From Jiangella alba (GTDB taxonomy: Bacteria > Actinomycetota > Actinomycetes > Jiangellales > Jiangellaceae): a stretch of DNA of 64,000 bases. The translations under genes and the position numbers were made by a program. The stretch lies in NCBI RefSeq assembly GCF_900106035.1, contig NZ_FNUC01000003.1, forward strand, positions 434,001 to 498,000. Reading direction: 5' to 3'. Below are positions 49,449-60,024 of this stretch, piece after piece (the first letter of the stretch is position 1; each line of letters begins with the position of its first letter). The notes under the pieces are model-generated. The model was not told the origin of the DNA. It was given only the letters and a program-made list of their open reading frames with translations, and did no database searches.

Positions 49449-49599
49449 GTCTGGCCCTCCTCGTTCCGGCCCTCGTCGGCCGCGCTATGTGAGCGTTAAC
49501 AACGTGGTGGAGAGTCCGCAATGGACGGATGTGACCTGTGATGTGTGAAATAGTGCCCGCTGTCGCAGGCAGGGTCAAGGGTGATCTTCACCCGGCGCC

Positions 49600-49885
49600 G
49601 GAGGGCGGCCCGCGGCCCCGAAACCGGCTGACGCCCCGGAATCCGGCTGACGCCCGGGGTCGGCCGGTGTCCCGGGAACCGGCTGACGCCCGGGGTCGGC
49701 TGGTGTCCCAGGAACCGGCTGACGCCCGGAAGGTGGCTGGCGCCCGGAATCCGGCTGACGGCCCGGAATCCGGCTGACGGCCGGGATCGGCTGACGCCCG
49801 GCAAACCGGCCGACGCCCGGGAATGCGGCGCGTCTGGGCCGCATCGGTCCGCCAAGCGCCGGTTTCCCGGGCGTCAGCCGGACTC
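49600..49885. repeat. tandem array of ~18-bp units, consensus AATCCGGCTGACGCCCGG
   Basis: About eleven degenerate copies of AATCCGGCTGACGCCCGG run from 49619 to 49820, with variants such as AACCGGCTGACGCCCGGGG and TCGGCTGGTGTCCCAGG. A reverse-complement unit (CCGGTTTCCCGGGCGTCAGC) sits at 49860-49882. It is a degenerate tandem repeat, not a CRISPR array, since there are no spacers of fixed length. Confidence 0.75.
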
Positions 49886-49929
49886 ACGGGCGCGAAGCCG
49901 CCGGGCCCGCGGGTGCGCGAACTGCCTGG

Positions 49930-50275
49930 CCGCCGCCGTGGCCCTCTCAAACCATGCCGAGCCGCGGGCCGGCTGGCCGCTGAGGCCGCCTTCTCGAGTC
50001 ACGCCGGGCCGCGGGTGTGCGCGGGCCAGACGGCCGCCGCCGGCAGCCGTCTCAGGCCACGCCGGGCCGCGGGGTCCCGCGGGCCATCTCGCCGCCGTGG
50101 GCGTGCGTGGGCTGCCTTGCCACTGGCGGCGGCCCTCTCAGGCCACGCCTGGCCGCGGGTGTGCGCGGGCTGCCTTGCTGCTGGCGGCGGCCTTCTCAGG
50201 CCACGCCGAGCCGCGGGTCCGCGCGGGCCGCCTGGCCACTGCCGGCTCGGCGACCTGCAGCCATGCCGAGTTGCA
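49930..50275. repeat. six degenerate ~60-bp repeats with TCTCAGGCCACGCCGGGCCG core
   Basis: The core TCTCAGGCCACGCCGGGCCG or close variants begins near 49945, 49992, 50050, 50135, 50194 and 50255, each usually followed by CGGGTGTGCGCGGGC. The spacing varies from about 47 to 85 bp. No coding role is apparent. Confidence 0.65.
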
Positions 50276-50343
50276 GGCCTGCGTCGACCGCCCGAGCCAC
50301 ACGGACCACACCAGCCACGGGGCGCCCGTTGACCGTGGAGGAA

Positions 50344-50372
50344 CCGGGGTTCCAGGAGCGGCGGAACCCCGG
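50344..50372 (-). terminator. hairpin downstream of dhaM
   Basis: CCGGGGTTCC (50344-50353) pairs perfectly with GGAACCCCGG (50363-50372) around a 9-nt loop, 38 nt after the dhaM stop on the minus strand. It is the probable end of the dhaKLM transcript. Part of the dispersed CTCCA(T/G)GATCAACTCGG sequence follows at 50376-50392. Confidence 0.65.
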
Positions 50373-50409
50373 CTACTCCAGGATCAACTCGGTCGGGCGG
50401 CCGTGCGCG

Positions 50410-50808
50410 TCAGAGCTTGCGCATCGACCAGGCTTGTTCGGCCGAACCGACCACGGTGTCGAGGTCCTGGCCGGTCGAGGCGAGCACCGCCGCGGCCACC
50501 GCGCCCTCGGTGAACGGGGCGTCGGCGAGGCGGACGAGGGCGCTGTCGCCGTCGTCCTCGAGGTCTTCGAGCAGCGTCTTCGCCGTCAGCACCGAACTGC
50601 CCATGTCCATGAGGACGCAGACGCCGTCGCCGCTGTCGGCCGCCTTCACGGCCGCCGCGATGAGGTCGATGCTGGTGCCGAACCGCCCGTCGTCGGTGCC
50701 GCCGGCGGCGCGGATGGCGACCGACGGTCCGGCCAACTCCGCCGCCATCTCGGCGACGGAGCCGGCGACCGCCGGACTGTGGGAGACCAGCACGATGCCG
50801 ACCGTCAC
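50410..50808 (-). CDS. dhaM: dihydroxyacetone kinase phosphotransfer subunit DhaM
   Basis: This 132-residue protein is the EIIA-like subunit of PTS-dependent dihydroxyacetone kinase. It begins MTVGIVLVSHSP, in which H10 is the phospho-accepting histidine, and contains VCVLMDMGSS. It transfers phosphate from HPr to the ADP bound on DhaL. It is the minimal single-domain form without fused HPr or EI domains. It overlaps dhaL by 4 nt and is the last gene of the operon. Confidence 0.93.
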   Translation of the reverse strand: MTVGIVLVSHSPAVAGSVAEMAAELAGPSVAIRAAGGTDDGRFGTSIDLIAAAVKAADSGDGVCVLMDMGSSVLTAKTLLEDLEDDGDSALVRLADAPFTEGAVAAAVLASTGQDLDTVVGSAEQAWSMRKL

Positions 50809-51434
50809 TGCACGACCTCCGCCAGCGCCCGCAGGATCAACGCCGTCGAGGCGGCGCCGGGGTCTTCGTGACCGACGCTGCGCGGACCGAGATAGCTGGC
50901 CCGGCCCTTGCGCGCCTGCATCGGGACGGTCGCGGCCAGCCCCTGCTCGGCGCCGTCGGCGGCGGCAGCGGCCGCCGCGGCGAGCGGCCCGCCGTCGGCC
51001 GCCACCGCCTGGAACGCGGCGACCGCCGGCGTGAGCGCGTCGACCATGGTCTTGTCGCCCTCGTTGGCGCCGCCCAGCTCCTTGATGGCGGTCAGGGCGG
51101 CCTCGAGCGCCGCACCGACCTCCTCGGCGGAGGCGGAGGCGGTGTCGCCGAGGGCCTTGCCGGCCCGGCGGAACGCGCTGCCGTACAACGGCCCGGACGC
51201 CCCGCCGGTCTTCGCCACGATGCCCCGGCCCGCCGCGACGAGGACGTCGCCCGGGGTGGAGGGTGCGCGTTCGGCGATGTTGGTCAGCGCGGCGGCGAGC
51301 CCACGGGCCATGTTGGCGCCGTGGTCGCCGTCGCCGATGGCGGCGTCGAGGCTGGTCAGCCGTGCCTCGTCGGCCTTGACGGCGGCCTCGGCCGCGGTGA
51401 TCCAGGCCGTCGCCGTCTGTGCGTCGAACGCCAT
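50805..51434 (-). CDS. dhaL: dihydroxyacetone kinase ADP-binding subunit DhaL
   Basis: The start at ATG 51434 gives 209 residues of the DhaL fold. The Mg-ADP site is AAIGDGDHGANMARG and the helical barrel ends with GRASYLGPRSVGHEDPGAAS, a classic DhaL signature. DhaL carries ADP that is rephosphorylated by DhaM and phosphorylates dihydroxyacetone bound covalently on DhaK. It lies 2 nt after dhaK and overlaps dhaM by 4 nt. The upstream frame to 52463 is shadow sequence. Confidence 0.95.
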   Translation of the reverse strand: MAFDAQTATAWITAAEAAVKADEARLTSLDAAIGDGDHGANMARGLAAALTNIAERAPSTPGDVLVAAGRGIVAKTGGASGPLYGSAFRRAGKALGDTASASAEEVGAALEAALTAIKELGGANEGDKTMVDALTPAVAAFQAVAADGGPLAAAAAAAADGAEQGLAATVPMQARKGRASYLGPRSVGHEDPGAASTALILRALAEVVQ

Positions 51435-51436
51435 GC

Positions 51437-52429
51437 TCACCGTCCCCACCGCAGCGCGGGCGTCTCGACCGGAGCGTCCCACAGCCGCAGCAGGTCGTCG
51501 TCGAGCGACATGACGGAGATCGAGAAGCCCTGCTGGTCGAGGCTGGTGATGTAGTTGCCGACCAGGCTGCGCGCGACCCGTCCGCCGTGTCCCTCGATCC
51601 AGGCGACGGCCTCGGCGAACGCGCCGTACAACTCGATCAGCGGGCTGCCGCCCTGGCCGTTGACCATGACCAGGACGTCGCCGGAGACCGGCCGGTCGGC
51701 GTGGATGACGTCGAGCGAGTAGCCGACGAGGTCGTGGATCGGCGCCATCTTGCCGCGCTCGCGGCCCGGTTCGCCGTGGATGCCGACGCCCAGCTCGACT
51801 TCGTCGTCGGCGAGGTCGAAGCCCGGCTTGCCGGCGGCCGGGACGGTGCCGGCGTGCAGCGCGATGGCGAACGACCGGGTGACCTCGTTGACGTGGCTGG
51901 CGATGCCGGCGACGGTGTCGAGGTCGGCGCCCTCCTCGGCGGCGGCGCCGGCGATCTTCTCGACGAACACCGTGCCGCCGACGCCGCGGCGCCCGGCCGT
52001 GTAGGTGGAGTCCTCGACGGCGGCGTCGTCGTTGGTGACGACGCTGACGACGCGGACGTCCTCGTCGTCGGCCAGTTCGGCAGCCATGCGGAAGTTGAGC
52101 ACGTCGCCGGTGTAGTTCTTGACGATGTGCAGCACGCCCGCGCCGCCGTCGGCGGCCTTCGTGGCGGCCAGGATCTGGTCGGGCACGGGTGACGTGTACA
52201 CCTCGCCCGGCGCGGCGGCGCTGAGCATGCCGTAGCCGACATACCCGCCGTGCAGCGGTTCGTGTCCGGAGCCCCCGCCCGAGACCAGTCCCACCCTGCC
52301 CTGAGTCGCGCCGCCCGCCCGCGAGATGACCCGGTTCTCCAGGTCGACGGCGAGCGACGGGTGGGCGGCGGCCATGCCGCGAAGCGCGTCGGCGATGACC
52401 GAGTCGGGGGAGTTGATCAGCTTCTTCAT
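51437..52429 (-). CDS. dhaK: dihydroxyacetone kinase substrate-binding subunit DhaK
   Basis: This 330-residue subunit binds dihydroxyacetone covalently as a hemiaminal with the histidine in GVGIHGEPG (H218). Other signatures are VGLVSGGGSGHEPLHGGYVG, HIVKNYTGDVLNF and VVTNDDAAVEDS. It is the first gene of the dhaKLM operon, which feeds dihydroxyacetone into glycolysis as its phosphate, probably from glycerol or formaldehyde-derived routes. It is divergent from an IclR-type gene that likely controls the operon. Confidence 0.96.
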   Translation of the reverse strand: MKKLINSPDSVIADALRGMAAAHPSLAVDLENRVISRAGGATQGRVGLVSGGGSGHEPLHGGYVGYGMLSAAAPGEVYTSPVPDQILAATKAADGGAGVLHIVKNYTGDVLNFRMAAELADDEDVRVVSVVTNDDAAVEDSTYTAGRRGVGGTVFVEKIAGAAAEEGADLDTVAGIASHVNEVTRSFAIALHAGTVPAAGKPGFDLADDEVELGVGIHGEPGRERGKMAPIHDLVGYSLDVIHADRPVSGDVLVMVNGQGGSPLIELYGAFAEAVAWIEGHGGRVARSLVGNYITSLDQQGFSISVMSLDDDLLRLWDAPVETPALRWGR

Positions 52430-52531
52430 CGACGGACCGACCTTTCCGTGATGCGGATGTCATCTGCGTGCCACAGTACGCGCGAAACGGCCCGCCGGAC
52501 CGTGGACCGGCGAACCTCTATCGTTGTCGCC

Positions 52532-53161
52532 GTGGTGGAGATCTCGCAGACGCTCGATCGCGGCCTTCGCCTGCTCGAGGTGCTGTCCGGGTCCAGCGAC
52601 GGCCTCACCGTCGCCGAGGCGTCCACCGTCCTCGGCGTCAACCGCACCATCGTCTACCGCCTGCTGGCGACGCTCGAGCAGCACGGCCTGGTGCGCCGGG
52701 TCGCGGGCGGCCGGTTCAGCGTCGGGTTCGGGGTGCTGACGCTGGCCGGCAGCGTGCAGCCGTCGCTGCGGCAGGTGGCGCAGCCGGTGCTGCGGGCGCT
52801 CGCCGACGACGTCGGGGCCACGGCGCACCTCACCATCGCCGACGGCGCCGAGGCGCTGGCCGTCGCCGTCGTCGAACCGACCCGCACCGACTACCACGTC
52901 GCCTATCGGGTCGGCTCGCGGCACCCGCTGGAGCGCGGCGCCGCCGGGCGGGCCGTCCTCGGCGGCCGGGAGGGATCGGCGGCGTTCGTGAGCACGGTCG
53001 GCGAACTGCAGACCGGCGCCAGCGGGGTGGCCGCGCCGGTCATCGGGGTGGCGGGGGTCGAGGCCAGCGTCGGCGTCATCGCCCTGTCCGCGCTGGACGA
53101 CGACACCGTCGGGCCGCGGGTGGTCGCGGCGGCGGCGCAACTGGGCGAGCGGCTCGCCTGA
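52532..53161 (+). CDS. IclR-family transcriptional regulator
   Basis: This 209-residue protein has an IclR-type N-terminal winged helix (QTLDRGLRLLEVLSGSSDGL, then VNRTIVYRLLATLEQHGLV) and a shortened effector domain. The start is GTG 52532 with TATCGT 7 nt before it, so it is probably leaderless; a second GTG follows directly. It is shorter than most IclR proteins (about 250 residues), and the C-terminal effector region is compact. Position divergent from dhaKLM suggests control of that operon, with dihydroxyacetone or glycerol compounds as possible ligands. Confidence 0.85.
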   Translation: MVEISQTLDRGLRLLEVLSGSSDGLTVAEASTVLGVNRTIVYRLLATLEQHGLVRRVAGGRFSVGFGVLTLAGSVQPSLRQVAQPVLRALADDVGATAHLTIADGAEALAVAVVEPTRTDYHVAYRVGSRHPLERGAAGRAVLGGREGSAAFVSTVGELQTGASGVAAPVIGVAGVEASVGVIALSALDDDTVGPRVVAAAAQLGERLA

Positions 53162-53167
53162 CGACGC

Positions 53168-55516
53168 TCAGCCGCTGACCCTGACCTCGATCTCGTTCGA
53201 GACCATCTCCGGGTCGTCGACGTTGACCAGGCGGAACAGGTTCGGGCCGGGCGCGTCGGTGGCGACCGAGCCGCTGAACGTGCCGTCGGCGCGGGTGGTC
53301 AGCGTGATGGGGCGGCTGGCGGGGTAGTCCTGCCACTCGCCGTCGCCGACCTTGTGCTGCAGCGACACCCGGATGCCGCCCTCGACCGGCGCCAGCGTGC
53401 CGGTCAGCGCGATGAGGTCGTTCGGCGCGACCTCGGCGGGGTCGGCGGTGAGGCGCAGGCCCTCCTCGGCGACGGGCTCGCCCGGGACCGACGTGCCGGG
53501 GTCCTGGCTGGCGGCGTCGCCGGGCTGGCCGTCGTCGCGGGAGCCGATCCAGGCGCCGCCGGCGAACCCGATGACCGCGGCGACGGCGAGGCAGGCGGCC
53601 AGCGCGCCGGTCGTGGCCTGGCCGGGCGGGCCGGCGGGGGTGCGGGTGCCGGTGCGGGTGCCGGGGCCGGTGCCGGTGCGACGGGGTGCGGTGCGGGTGG
53701 TGGTCCGGTCACGGGTCGTGCGGGGACTGCGCGCGTGGTCCGGCGCGTCGTCCAGGTCGTCGAGGTGGTCGAGGCCGCCCTGGTCGTCCGGGTCGGCGTC
53801 GGGGAGCGCGGGGGCGTGCCGGGTCTCGGGAGCGAGCCTGGTCTCGGGGGTGTGCCTGGTCTCGGGGGTGTGCCGGGTCTCGGGGGTGTGCCGGGCTTCG
53901 GGGGCGCCCGGGCCGAAGGCGGCGGCGAAGCCGGGACCGGGCTCGTACGCCCTGGTCTCCGCCGGTGCGGCGACGGCGGTGGCCGCGGTCTCGGGCTGCG
54001 GCTTGGCCCGGCGCGCGGCGGCCCGGCGGCCGCCGGACCGGGACGTGCCCCGCTCAGGCGCGGCGGGCGCGGCGACGGTGCCGGCGTCGTCGTTCTCGGC
54101 GGCGAAGTCGGCCCAGAACGCGGCGTGGGCGTCCGGGGTGGCGGCTGGCTCCGGGGACGGGTCGGCGGGCTGGATGGCGGGCGGCGCCGCGTCGGGATCG
54201 TGTGGGTCGGCGGCAGGGTCGGTGGTGCCGGAGTGGTCCGGCCCGGAGTGGTCCGGCCCGGCGTGGCCGGGGCCGCGGCTGCGACCGGCGCTGCGGGCAG
54301 ACCTGGTCGCGCCGGCGGCGGGGCGGGCGGCGTCGGGATCGTGTGGGCCGGCGGCAGGGTCGGTGGTGCCGGAGTGGTCCGGTGCGGGGTGGCCGGTGCC
54401 GCGGCTGCGCCCGGCGGTGCGGGTGGAGCCGGTCGCGCCGGCGGCGGGGCGGGTGGCGTCGGGGTCGTGTGGGCCGGTGGCAGGGTTGGCGGCGCCGGAG
54501 TGGTCCGGCCCGGCGTGGTCCGGCGCGGAGTGGCCGGGGCCGCGGCTGCGACCGGCGGTGCGGGCGGATCTGGTCGCGCCGGCGGCGGGGCGGGTGGCGT
54601 CGGCGAGGGGGTCCGGTTCGGGTGTGGAGCTGAGGCCGAGCGGGTCGTCCGGCTCGATCCGGAGGCGCCCCGACGCCGACCGGCGTCCCTCCTGTGGCGC
54701 GGGCTCGGGCGCGTCGATGCGGCCGGACCGGGACGACCGTCGGCCGGCCGGGGGCGTGGCCTGGGCGGGGGGTGTGGCCGCCGGCTCGGCGATGTCGATG
54801 CGACCCGATCGGGACCGGCGGCCGGGTCGTGGCGTCGCCTCGGGGGCGTCGGTGGCCGGCGCCTCTCCCGCGGCCGGAGCGTCGGTGACTGGAGCCCCGG
54901 CGGCCGGAGCGTCGGCGGCGGGCGGCGCCGACGAGGGCGGGGTGGTGTCGATGCGACCGGACCGGGACCGGCGGCCGGGCTGGGACGGGCCGGCCGGCGG
55001 CACGGTCTCGATGCGGCCCGACCGGCGTCCGCGCTGCGGCGTGGCCTCGGCCGGGTCGGCGGCGGGTGCGCCGGACTCGGGCGTCTCGACGAGGCCGGAC
55101 GTGCGGCGCGGGGCGGGCGAATCCGGCGTCTCCATCAGGCCGGACGCGGCGCGGCGGCCAGCAGCGGGCGCCGACGTGTCGATGGGGCGGCTGTGCTTGG
55201 CCGCGTGGTCGGCTCGCGCAGCAGCATCCGACGCAGCACCCGACGAACCGCCCGGGGCCGGCCACAACGGCGTCCCGAGCTCGTCGCTCAGGGGCGCCAG
55301 CAGCGGCCCGGTCTCGTGCGGCGCCACGGTGCCGGACTCGAGCCAGGAGGCGATGCCGAGGTCGTCGTCGCCGGAAGCGTCGCCGGAACCGGAAGCGTCG
55401 GAACCGGCATCAGAACCAGCGTCGGACGGAGCGTCGCCGGAGCCGCGGCCCGCGGCTCGGCGGCCGCCGGCGGCGTGCTTGGCGGCTCGCGCGTCGCCTG
55501 TGGCTGGTCGGGACAT
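53168..55516 (-). CDS. repeat-rich membrane-anchored protein with C-terminal Ig-like domain
   Basis: This 782-residue protein has a cytoplasmic, low-complexity part (about 1-640), one membrane helix (ALAACLAVAAVIGFAGGAWI) and an exported Ig-like/beta-sandwich domain of about 95 residues (LRLTADPAEVAPNDLIALTG). The cytoplasmic part holds about seven copies of an RRxxSGR[IL][DE] motif (SGRIETVPP, SGRIDTTPP, SGRIDIAEP, SGRIDAPEP), three longer repeats of about 45 residues (RPAAGATRSARTAGRSRGPG), and HTPETR heptads. The RRxS motif recalls kinase targets. The paralogue at 55554-56057 shares only the helix and Ig-like part. The function is unknown; a structural envelope role is possible. Confidence 0.75.
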   Translation of the reverse strand: MSRPATGDARAAKHAAGGRRAAGRGSGDAPSDAGSDAGSDASGSGDASGDDDLGIASWLESGTVAPHETGPLLAPLSDELGTPLWPAPGGSSGAASDAAARADHAAKHSRPIDTSAPAAGRRAASGLMETPDSPAPRRTSGLVETPESGAPAADPAEATPQRGRRSGRIETVPPAGPSQPGRRSRSGRIDTTPPSSAPPAADAPAAGAPVTDAPAAGEAPATDAPEATPRPGRRSRSGRIDIAEPAATPPAQATPPAGRRSSRSGRIDAPEPAPQEGRRSASGRLRIEPDDPLGLSSTPEPDPLADATRPAAGATRSARTAGRSRGPGHSAPDHAGPDHSGAANPATGPHDPDATRPAAGATGSTRTAGRSRGTGHPAPDHSGTTDPAAGPHDPDAARPAAGATRSARSAGRSRGPGHAGPDHSGPDHSGTTDPAADPHDPDAAPPAIQPADPSPEPAATPDAHAAFWADFAAENDDAGTVAAPAAPERGTSRSGGRRAAARRAKPQPETAATAVAAPAETRAYEPGPGFAAAFGPGAPEARHTPETRHTPETRHTPETRLAPETRHAPALPDADPDDQGGLDHLDDLDDAPDHARSPRTTRDRTTTRTAPRRTGTGPGTRTGTRTPAGPPGQATTGALAACLAVAAVIGFAGGAWIGSRDDGQPGDAASQDPGTSVPGEPVAEEGLRLTADPAEVAPNDLIALTGTLAPVEGGIRVSLQHKVGDGEWQDYPASRPITLTTRADGTFSGSVATDAPGPNLFRLVNVDDPEMVSNEIEVRVSG

Positions 55517-55553
55517 CGTCGCCTATTGAAGCATCCGCCACCGACGTTGCGCC

Positions 55554-56057
55554 TCAGCCGACCGTGACCTGGACTTCGTTCGACACGACGGAGTCGTCGT
55601 CCTCGCGGACGAGGCGGAAGGCGTTGGTGCCGGTCTGGCTGGTCGAGGCGTAGGTGCTGAAGGCGCCGTCGGCGTTGGTGACGGGCTGGTTGTTCAGCGG
55701 GAACGTCTCCCAGTCGCCGCCGTCGATGCTGCGTTCGAGGCGCAACTGGATGCCCTCTTCGGGCGGGTCGATGGCGCCGGTGAAGTCGATCTGGCCGCCG
55801 GGGGCGATCGAGGTCTGGCCGGCGCTCAGGGTGAGCGCGCCGTCGCCGGCCGGTGCGTCGGTCTCGGGCGGGGTCTCGCCGCCGGGGGTCTCGCCGACGG
55901 GGGTGGTGTCGTCGGGCGCGTTGGTCTCGGACGCGGACGGCGAGTCGTTGCCGGACTGCGAGCCGAAGTAGCCCCCGCCGGCGAAGCCGACGATGGCTGC
56001 GGTGATGAGGCAGGCGGCGAGCGCGCCGCCCGAGGCTCGACTGGACATCGGAGACAT
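55554..56057 (-). CDS. membrane-anchored Ig-like domain protein, short paralogue
   Basis: This 167-residue protein starts MSPMSSRASGGALAACLITA, has one membrane helix (to VGFAGGGYFG) and a linker rich in Thr/Pro/Glu, followed by an Ig-like beta-sandwich (LTLSAGQTSIAPGGQIDFTG to NAFRLVREDDDSVVSNEVQV). It matches the C-terminal 180 residues of the next gene downstream, including the helix motif GALAACL and the NxFRLVxxDD ending, so the two arose by duplication. The long repeat region of the partner is absent. They share strand with a 37-nt gap and are likely co-transcribed. Confidence 0.78.
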   Translation of the reverse strand: MSPMSSRASGGALAACLITAAIVGFAGGGYFGSQSGNDSPSASETNAPDDTTPVGETPGGETPPETDAPAGDGALTLSAGQTSIAPGGQIDFTGAIDPPEEGIQLRLERSIDGGDWETFPLNNQPVTNADGAFSTYASTSQTGTNAFRLVREDDDSVVSNEVQVTVG

Positions 56058-56206
56058 TCAACCCTGACACCCGGGGGGCGAGGCAAGTCGGCAGGACCAC
56101 GACGTCAGACATGACCAGGGGTGACGCAGAGTGTGATGAAGCCGGCGGATACGAAACGCGTCCGGGCGGGTACCGTGCCGACAGGCCGACGAGCCGGGAG
56201 GGATCG

Positions 56207-57670
56207 ATGAGTGAGACGGACGTCGTCGTGGTCGGGGGCGGCCCGGCCGGGCTGCTGCTGGCCGGCGACCTCGCGGGCGCCGGCGTCGGCTGCACGCTGC
56301 TCGAACGGCGCACCGGCCGCTCGCCGCTGACCCGCGCGTTCGCCGTCCACGCCCGCACCCTGGAGGTGTTCGACGCCCGCGGCATCGCCGACGATCTCAT
56401 CGGCACGGGGACGCGGGTGGCCGGGCTCAGCCTGTTCGGCAGCATCGAGGTCGACCTCTCCGACCTGCCGACGCGGTTCCCGTTCGTGCTCGTCACGCCG
56501 CAGTACAACGTCGAGGACGTGCTGGCGGCGCGGGCCCGCGCGGCCGGCGCCACGCTCGTCGAGGGCGCCGAGGTGACCGGTCTGGACCAGGACGACGACG
56601 GCGTCACCGTGCGCGTCGACGGCGGGCCGTCGGTCCGCGCGGCCTACACGGTCGGCGCCGACGGCGTGGGCAGCACCGTCCGCGAGGCGCTCGGGCTGCC
56701 GTTCCCCGGCGAGGCGGTCGTGGAGTCGGTCATGCTGGCCGACGTCCGGCTGGCCGACCCGCCCGACGAGGTGCTGGTGGCCAACGCCGGCGACGAGGGG
56801 TTCGCGTTCGTGGCGCCGTTCGGCGACGGCTGGTTCCGCGTCATCGCCTGGGACCGCAAGGCGCGGCGGCCCGACGACGACCCCGTCGACCTCGACGAGA
56901 TCCGCGACGTCGCCACCCGGGTCCTCGGCACCGACTACGGCATGCACGACGCCCGCTGGATGTCGCGGTTCCACAGCGACGAGCGGCTGGTCCCGAGCTA
57001 CCGGAAGGGCCGGACGTTCCTCGCCGGCGACGCCGCGCACGTGCACTCGCCGGCCGGCGGCCAGGGCATGAACACCGGCCTGCAGGACTCCGCGAACCTG
57101 GGCTGGAAGCTCGCCGCCGACCTGCACGGCTGGGCCCCGCCCGGCCTGCTGGACAGCTACGACACCGAGCGCCGCGCCGTCGGGGCCAGCGTCGTGCAGG
57201 GGAGCGGGACGCTGCTGCGCCTGGCGCTGACGGGGTCGGCGCCGCTGCGCGCGGTCCGCAACGTCGCCGGCGCCGTCGCCGCGAGCATCGCTCCGATGCA
57301 GCGCAAGGCCGGCGAGTTCGTGTCCGGGCTGGCCATCGGCTATGGCCGGGCCCGCGGCGACCACCCGCTGGTCGGCAAGCGGGTGCCGGACGTCTCCGTC
57401 GTCACCGACTCCGGCACGAAGACCCGCCTCTACGAGGCGCTGCGCGGCGGCCGGTTCGTGCTGCTGACCGGGCAGGACCACCACGGGCTGGTGAACCCGT
57501 GGGCCGGCCGGGTCGACCTCGTCACGACGGTCGACCGCTCGCACGGCCTGACGCTGGTCCGCCCCGACGGCTACGTGGCCTGGGCCACCGACACCCGCCC
57601 GATGATCCGCCGTGACGCCGAGCTGCGGGCCGCGCTGATCGCCTGGTGCGGCGAGCCCGGCTCGGCCTAG
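56207..57670 (+). CDS. FAD-dependent aromatic monooxygenase (PheA/TfdB-like)
   Basis: This 487-residue flavoenzyme has the N-terminal Rossmann motif VVVVGGGPAGLLLAG, the DG motif region YTVGADGVGSTVRE and the second FAD-binding motif TFLAGDAAHVHSPAGGQGMN, all typical of group A aromatic hydroxylases such as phenol or polyketide hydroxylases. The C-terminal thioredoxin-like domain is short. The start ATG 56207 follows GGGAGGGATCG; the upstream frame to 56111 lacks a start signal. The substrate is unknown; a nearby HPPD gene suggests aromatic breakdown, though they are not in one operon. It converges on the lrp gene with a 4-nt overlap. Confidence 0.9.
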   Translation: MSETDVVVVGGGPAGLLLAGDLAGAGVGCTLLERRTGRSPLTRAFAVHARTLEVFDARGIADDLIGTGTRVAGLSLFGSIEVDLSDLPTRFPFVLVTPQYNVEDVLAARARAAGATLVEGAEVTGLDQDDDGVTVRVDGGPSVRAAYTVGADGVGSTVREALGLPFPGEAVVESVMLADVRLADPPDEVLVANAGDEGFAFVAPFGDGWFRVIAWDRKARRPDDDPVDLDEIRDVATRVLGTDYGMHDARWMSRFHSDERLVPSYRKGRTFLAGDAAHVHSPAGGQGMNTGLQDSANLGWKLAADLHGWAPPGLLDSYDTERRAVGASVVQGSGTLLRLALTGSAPLRAVRNVAGAVAASIAPMQRKAGEFVSGLAIGYGRARGDHPLVGKRVPDVSVVTDSGTKTRLYEALRGGRFVLLTGQDHHGLVNPWAGRVDLVTTVDRSHGLTLVRPDGYVAWATDTRPMIRRDAELRAALIAWCGEPGSA

Positions 57671-58128
57671 CCGACCGCCGACGCCACGAGCGGGAGGATC
57701 CGCGGCGCGACGACGGTGGACAGCGCGATCAGCGTGGTGGTGCGGACGATGTCGTCGTCGCCCACGAGGTCGTCGATGACCCGCTGCAGGTCGTCGTTGT
57801 CGCGCGCGACGATGCGGCAGAGCAGGTCGCCCTGGCCGGTGATGGTGTGCACCTCGAGCACCTCGGGGATGCGGCTCAGGTGCGCGGCGACGGACTCGCG
57901 GGCGCCCTGGCGGATGTCGAGCGAGGCGAACGCCGTGACCCGGAAGCCGAGCGCGGCGGGGTCGACCGTCGGCGCGAAGCCGGCGATGACCCCGGTGTCG
58001 CGCAGCCGGTCGAGCCGGGCCTGCACCGTGCCGCGGGCCACCTGCAGCCGTCGCGACGCCTCCAGCACGCCGATGCGCGGCTCGTGGGTGAACAGCTCGA
58101 GGATCCGGGCGTCGAGGGCGTCGATCAT
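57667..58128 (-). CDS. Lrp/AsnC-family regulator
   Basis: This 153-residue regulator has the Lrp winged helix (MIDALDARILELFTHEPRIG, then VARGTVQARLDRLRDTGVIA) and an ACT-like RAM ligand domain (VTAFASLDIRQGA to GDLLCRIVARDNDDL). The start at ATG 58128 follows AGGAGATCGC; the track's longer frame to 58155 is unsupported. It is divergent from hppD, an aromatic amino-acid catabolism gene, so it probably senses Tyr or Phe or their keto acids and controls hppD through sites in 58139-58200. It converges on the monooxygenase gene. Confidence 0.92.
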   Translation of the reverse strand: MIDALDARILELFTHEPRIGVLEASRRLQVARGTVQARLDRLRDTGVIAGFAPTVDPAALGFRVTAFASLDIRQGARESVAAHLSRIPEVLEVHTITGQGDLLCRIVARDNDDLQRVIDDLVGDDDIVRTTTLIALSTVVAPRILPLVASAVG

Positions 58129-58140
58129 GCGATCTCCTGA

Positions 58141-60012
<1,872 letters not shown>

Positions 60013-60024
60013 CGGGTCAGTGTG

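Larger units (their letters stand above)
49449..50409. other. repeat-filled 960-bp spacer
   Basis: No gene is credible here. All six frames are open in places because of GC-rich repeats, with Pro/Arg/Gly-rich shadow peptides and no ribosome sites. The spacer carries an array of 18-bp units (49600-49885), a set of longer repeats (49930-50275), and a hairpin near the dha operon (50344-50372). The first 150 bp (49449-49600) include the GH127 promoter region. Confidence 0.7.

Noticed and set aside
49600..49885. Possible CRISPR array
   Set aside because: Units are degenerate and adjacent with no spacers of fixed length, and no cas gene is present.
49496..50332. Several long open frames in the repeat spacer
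   Set aside because: Open only because the repeats have no stop codons; products are Pro/Gly/Arg-rich with no start signal and no conserved domain.
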